In this document: in pieces, positions 7,162 through 10,704 of the stretch
How positions within the stretch are numbered: position 1 is the stretch's first letter
Layout: each line of letters begins with the position of its first letter
NCBI GenBank assembly: GCA_005223375.1
Contig: RXOD01006315.1
Location: 1-10,704 of the forward strand
Reading direction: 5' to 3'
Length of the DNA stretch: 10,704 bases
Source: Amoebophrya sp. AT5.2
Lineage: Eukaryota > Sar > Dinophyceae > Syndiniales > Amoebophryaceae
Notes under the pieces: model-generated
What the model was told of the DNA's origin: nothing
Database searches by the model: none
The model's input: the letters and a program-made list of their open reading frames with translations, nothing else
Translations under genes and position numbers: made by a program

Positions 7162-7773
7162 TCAGTCGGCGGGGACTATCGGCGGCGCGTTCTCACCCCG
7201 CGGCACTGTGACGTCGCCCGCAACCGCCCCAGGGAACGGAAACGCAGTCGTTCGCGGCACGACTGGATGCATTTTCTCCAAATCCAGTCGCAGCTGAATT
7301 ACACCCTTCCGCAGCAGCGACAGCGCGTCTTGTTTCTGCTGCTGCTTTCTGAACTTGAAATCTTCCACCGGCTCTGCGCGCCGCTGTTCGTTTTTGCTTT
7401 TCATGCTAATCGAGCGCGACTCTGTCGTGGTCCCAAATGCCTGCTTATTTCGCTCCGCTGCACGCTCACGCATTGTCTTGCCGTTTGATTTTGAAGAAGC
7501 AGTAGTTGTGGCAGCAGGAGCAAAGTATTTCTGTTTCTCTTTCTGGCTCCCTCCAGGTCCAGCTCCTGGCTCCTCCGGTATCTGAACTGGTCGGTAACCC
7601 GCCTCCTCCTTCATCCTGCGGCGCGGCGATAGTGGCTGATCAAAGGCCGTCGTGCTGTTCGCGGATCCCGGGCGCCCGTCGACACGAACGACCGGTCTTG
7701 CGATGTACTCCCGCCGATACTCTTCCGGCATGTTTGGCTCCGGCTTCTTCTTCGCGCTGTCGTCTGTGCACCT
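7162..7773 (-). CDS. Basic, largely disordered protein of unknown function
   Basis: The minus-strand frame is open from a strong acceptor (CCTTCTTTCTTCAG, ending 7774) to TGA at 7162-7164. The first ATG is at 7731 and gives 189 residues starting MPEEYRREYIARPVVRV. The 14 codons between acceptor and ATG (RCTDDSAKKKPEPN) are also open, so they may be coding if a 5' exon exists. The protein is rich in Arg, Lys, Pro, Ala and Thr. Residues 80-155 (numbered from the 7731 ATG) look helical and charged, with KTMRERAAERNKQAFG and then DFKFRKQQQKQDALSLLRKGVIQLRLDLEKMHP, which has a leucine-rich amphipathic character. The ends look disordered. No family is recognised. It lies about 490 nt downstream of the C2-like gene on the same strand. 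A gene here is likely; its 5' end is not settled. Confidence 0.65.
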   Translation of the reverse strand, partial: RCTDDSAKKKPEPNMPEEYRREYIARPVVRVDGRPGSANSTTAFDQPLSPRRRMKEEAGYRPVQIPEEPGAGPGGSQKEKQKYFAPAATTTASSKSNGKTMRERAAERNKQAFGTTTESRSISMKSKNEQRRAEPVEDFKFRKQQQKQDALSLLRKGVIQLRLDLEKMHPVVPRTTAFPFPGAVAGDVTVPRGENAPPIVPAD

Positions 7774-8261
7774 CTGAAGAAAGAAGGAATAACCTCATTA
7801 CAAAGCAACCACCTGGAGAACTGAGCCTAGCCGTAAGCACCGTCACCGTGATCGATGCTTGGTTGATGATGATGTGCTTCTACTACTACTTCTAGTTTCT
7901 TTATAAGTGGTGTTCCTGCACCAGCAGACGCGGTCGCGGAAGGTGTAAAAATATAGGAAAGCGACCCCGTGTTGACCTGAGGTAGCAACTTGTTTGCTGA
8001 AGTATCTATGTATACGGTCGCAAACATCCCGACTGCCACTTCCAAAACGAGCCGTCAGATCGTTCTACACGCCTTGCCACGGCGTCCGAACCGCACTCGC
8101 AGGCACAACATTCAGAATTGCCTACAAGCAAACAGCCCCCGGATTGAAGTTTCGTTGTCGAATCGAGGCGAGATGGACGCCCAGACGCAGGTCGAAAAGG
8201 CTCGTCTTCAGGTGCAATTCGAGGTTATCCTATAGTTTGATCTACTTTTGTGCTGGTGCTC
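7774..8261. other. Spacer or intron between two minus-strand genes
   Basis: Apart from the tentative exon at 7977-8027 I see no gene. On the plus strand, ATG at 8173 starts MDAQTQVEKARLQ before a CAG|GTGCAA donor-like site, but there is no matching downstream exon, so it is not called. There is no notable repeat. Confidence 0.4.
7977..8027 (-). CDS. Possible 5' exon of the basic disordered-protein gene (tentative)
   Basis: ATG at 8027 opens 17 codons, MFATVYIDTSANKLLPQ, then a CTCAG|GTCAAC donor at 7976 in phase 0. Joining to the acceptor at 7774 keeps the frame of the downstream exon and would make a 220-residue protein with a 203-nt intron, a normal size for this window. There is an in-frame TGA upstream of this ATG. 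If trans-splicing occurs directly at 7774, this exon does not exist. Confidence 0.35.
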
Positions 8262-9654
8262 TTAATTTTTGCGCATGGCTGCCGGACGCTGCCGCGGCGG
8301 AAGGCTTTTGATATCGACCCGCTCATCAAACATGAGTAGACCGCTCTTCTGCTGCGTCGCGGAATCCCCCTCCGCATTTCTTTTGCCATCACCTGTACTG
8401 CCCGGGCGCGCCAACGCCTGCACGCTTGAAGGCGCGATGCGTTTCACCGATTTCGCTGGTTGGTCTTGATTCCCCTTCGCCCGTGACCCTACCGCGCCTC
8501 CACTTTCTTCCACCAATCCCAGTCGACCTTGCGCTGCATTCGTGACCGCTGCCGCGCGGCCTTCCACGTATTCCTTCATCTGCTGTTCGCGAACTTGTGC
8601 GCGGATTTTCGGGGGCACGTGCTGTTTTTTCCGTTCCTCGTGCAGCTTCGAGGTAGGAAGCTCGACCTGCAGCCAGTGCCAGCAAAGCTTGACGATCAAC
8701 TGGCCCACAAAGTCGTCGGTCTCGATGCGAAGCACGAACCGCGTCAGCTCGTAAGCCTGGAGAAGGGGAACGAGTGTGTTGTTCAATGAGGGCCGGACAC
8801 GACGACCACCAGGTCCTTCAAACAGAAGACAAGACCAAGAGACCGAACTCAAGGACACAGATAAAAGCCACAACCTTCAGAAGCGCCAACTTGCTCAGTT
8901 TCCACTGGTCCGCGAGCACGTGCAAGTGTTGAAGCGAAATCGGCGTCTGTCCCGGCCACGGCGCTTCACCTCCCGTTGCTACTGTCGACGTCGGAAGATG
9001 AACCCCGGCGCGCTCTGCTGACGAGCTGCGGGGGCTGTTTGCCTGATCGTTTCCATCCTTCAGAAGACCGTATGCGGAGGTTGCAAAATGCGTGGACCGC
9101 GGAGATCCGGCAACAAACTGGAGCGCGTCATTTTCGCCGCCGTCAATGGTAGCGGATGAAGAAGTGGCCCCGCCTCCGGTGCTTGGAACCGCGGCACCCA
9201 CAACCCGCGTTGGCGCGGCAGGTGGTGCGATGTCTTTCGCAGATGTTTTCCGAGTGCCCATCCCAGTCGAGAAGGGTAGTGCTGTTGCCATGGTTGCGCT
9301 GACGGGTCGTTTTATCGTGACGATATCGTCCCGTTTGTTTGCCGTTGCGCTTGCTTCCTGTCGCTGTCCCCGCCCGGCCTTTCTGGGCGACCCGACCCCC
9401 GTTTTCCACAGCTCCACGTCCAGAATGCCGTCCAGAAGCCGCCTCAGGCTCACATACGTGAAACTGTCCAGCGCCTCGCCGGCCAACGACCCCCAGGTCA
9501 CGTCCAAGGCCGCTTCGCCACGGGGCCGGTTTTCCGTTTCCAGTTTCAGCATCCATTCGGGGTCACGGCGGAACAAACGAATCTGGTACGTGGATGTCGG
9601 GTCCGAGGTGTAGCATCGAAGCTTCACCTGCTGGATAGAGATTGTGGCGTTCAT
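8262..9654 (-). CDS. 424-residue protein with possible C2-like N-terminal domain, two exons
   Basis: Exon 1 is 8875-9654 and exon 2 is 8262-8756. The 118-nt intron begins GTTGTG, ends CTCCAG and is phase 0. The start at 9654 has an excellent context (GCCACCATGA); the stop is TAA at 8262-8264. Residues 1-85 alternate hydrophobic and polar residues as in a beta sandwich, including STYQIRLFRRDPEWMLKLET, then FTYVSLRRLLDGILDVELWK, a close reminder of a C2-domain final strand. The acidic calcium-binding loops of classic C2 domains are not evident. Residues 90-235 are Ser/Thr/Ala/Gly-rich and probably disordered. Residues 238-295, spanning the splice junction, form a hydrophobic helical block (LHVLADQWKLSKLALLK then AYELTRFVLRIETDDFVGQL). 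The C-terminus is basic and disordered. The continuity of the helical block across the junction supports the splice. Function unknown; a membrane- or cytoskeleton-associated role is only a guess. Confidence 0.78.
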
Positions 9655-10464
9655 GGTGGCAGCGATAGTTGGTCTTCCGGGGACAGAAAAGATGATGCTG
9701 TATCTGCAGGCGGGTGCGAAGATGCGGTGCGGATACTTACTGTCGATCTCGATACGAAAGGAAAGCGAAACAACTATGTTGTATGCAGATGCACCCGCGG
9801 CACTACTTAAAGTGTGCTAGACTGGGACCGGGAGCAGTGGGAGGTGGCCGCGGGGGCATATTGCGACATATTGGAGGTCGTGGTGTAATTTATTGATGTT
9901 GGGCTTGGTTCATTGCCAAATTAATAGTACTCTCTCGCCTCCAGCACAAAAACTTCTGCCTCCGCCAGCGCTGTTGCCCTGCTACTCTCCGAGCCCGCCC
10001 TGCTCCTTGTCCTTGCTTTTCTATCCACAACGTAACCAGAGATTGTGACCACCATTAACGAATGGATCACGTCGGGGTGGTCTTGAACATGTTTCGCCAA
10101 CACCCTCGCTTGTCGCCTCATGCATGGTGCACGACAAAAGAGCGAGAGTGTGCGTGTGAAGGTCCTCTTTCTTTAATGTTCTAGTTCTTTTTACTCCATC
10201 AAAGCTTTGAAAACTGTCGCTGAATACTTTTTGTCGCGTTGTTGAAGGTGCATGAATCACAATCACACGAATGGAGCCGGAGCGTCACATGGTACTTAAA
10301 CCAAGTTGCAATGGGTCGTCGCGGAGAAATACAAACTGCATTCCACCAATCAATGTTGATGGTCGTCGTGAGAAACAGATCTTCGTATCTACTTGTCAGA
10401 AAATTCACCCACCAGCAATTGCAATTCGGTGCCCACCACCGCCCGCACCCACCTTCATCAGCGA
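9655..10464. other. Spacer upstream of the C2-like gene
   Basis: The right part is presumably 3' UTR of the gene at the right edge; the left part is 5' flank of the C2-like gene, with a CTGCAG acceptor-like site ending 49 nt before its ATG. A minus-strand ATG ORF at 9921-10121 (66 residues, MRRQARVLAKHVQDHPDVIH at its start) is open but has no known relative that I can see. A G-rich run lies at 9824-9856. Confidence 0.4.
9824..9856 (+). other. G-rich tract, possible quadruplex
   Basis: Four G-runs of at least three (9824-9826, 9830-9832, 9839-9841, 9852-9856) have loops of 3, 6 and 10 nt. The last loop is long, so folding is uncertain. It lies 170-200 nt upstream of the C2-like gene's start, on its template strand. 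Confidence 0.3.
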
Positions 10465-10704
10465 CTACTTGTCAGTTGCATCTTTGTCCTCGAGTTCTTT
10501 GTTCTTTTCCCGTTGTCGCTGTCGCTGCAGCACGCCGTAGTTGTGGCATCGCGCGATGTTCACCTCGGTGGTGGTGATTTGGTCGCGCGTAAACTCACCC
10601 TCCTCCTTGTTCACGGCCTGCTGCGTCGTCGCGTTCTCAAAGTTCGCTGCCAGCATCTCTATGACCGGACCAGCTGGTAAAAAGTGTGGAACTGGTAAGT
10701 ACTG
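10465..10704 (-). CDS. C-terminal exon of an unknown protein; runs off right edge
   Basis: The minus-strand frame is open from the window edge for 79 codons to TAG at 10465-10467. Its readable part includes VIEMLAANFENATTQQAV, then FTRDQITTTEVNIARCHNYG, and ends in a charged tail, QRQRQREKNKELEDKDATDK. The composition is hydrophilic and helix-prone, possibly a coiled-coil end. The true 5' border of the exon is unclear: a CTTTTTACCAG acceptor-like site ends at 10671, so bases to its right may be intron. A strong donor consensus, GTGAGT, lies inside the frame at 10598, so an alternative model would end the exon there. No family is recognised. Orientation and position match the other genes, which favours the minus strand. 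Confidence 0.5.
   Translation of the reverse strand, partial: QYLPVPHFLPAGPVIEMLAANFENATTQQAVNKEEGEFTRDQITTTEVNIARCHNYGVLQRQRQREKNKELEDKDATDK

Noticed and set aside
9092..9613. Plus-strand ORF, 173 codons
   Set aside because: It lies wholly opposite exon 1 of the C2-like gene, which has a better start context and an ordered N-terminus.
1..10704. CRISPR arrays, tRNA or rRNA genes, bacterial operon signals, transposase or reverse transcriptase genes
   Set aside because: None seen on reading both strands; the intron-split genes indicate a eukaryotic nuclear genome.

Overview
The window looks like nuclear DNA of a protist, most likely a dinoflagellate or a close alveolate relative such as a syndinian. 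The coding sequence is broken by short canonical GT-AG introns (118 to 227 nt, with one candidate outlier of 717 nt), so it is not bacterial. Two small proteins, once spliced, carry sequence I associate with dinoflagellates. One is a Lys/Met-rich, extremely basic protein with a KGKAMK-type N-terminus. The other is a Gln/Met-rich coiled-coil protein. The clade call is inference from recalled family resemblance; no search was run.

All supported genes lie on the minus strand, head to tail. In transcription order (right to left) they are: the terminal exon of an unknown gene (10465-10704, runs off the right edge); a two-exon gene for a 424-residue protein with a possible C2-like N-terminus (8262-9654); a basic, probably disordered protein (7162-7773, perhaps with a 5' exon at 7977-8027); a four-exon 167-residue coiled-coil protein (5492-6519); a five-exon 117-residue basic protein (2691-4323); and the N-terminal 438 codons of a long, mostly disordered protein that runs off the left edge (1-1315, perhaps with a 5' exon at 1840-1900). 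The left-edge gene and both small spliced genes are invisible in a list of closed single-exon ORFs. They were found by reading frames across the edge and across introns.

Spacers of roughly 0.5 to 1.4 kb separate the genes. They hold several short perfect or near-perfect inverted repeats (5188-5213, 5393-5436, 6884-6919), an AT-rich stretch (about 1915-2345), small unproven ORFs, and no RNA genes or recognisable transposon. An AG that could act as a splice acceptor lies 17 to 58 nt upstream of five of the start codons. Same-strand order plus such sites would fit spliced-leader trans-splicing, but this is not demonstrated.

No functional link between neighbouring genes can be read from the sequence. 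Most products are lineage-specific unknowns. I found no convincing new biological system. The most useful results are the exon-intron models of the two small conserved-looking genes, the hidden left-edge gene, and the hairpins downstream of the coiled-coil gene.
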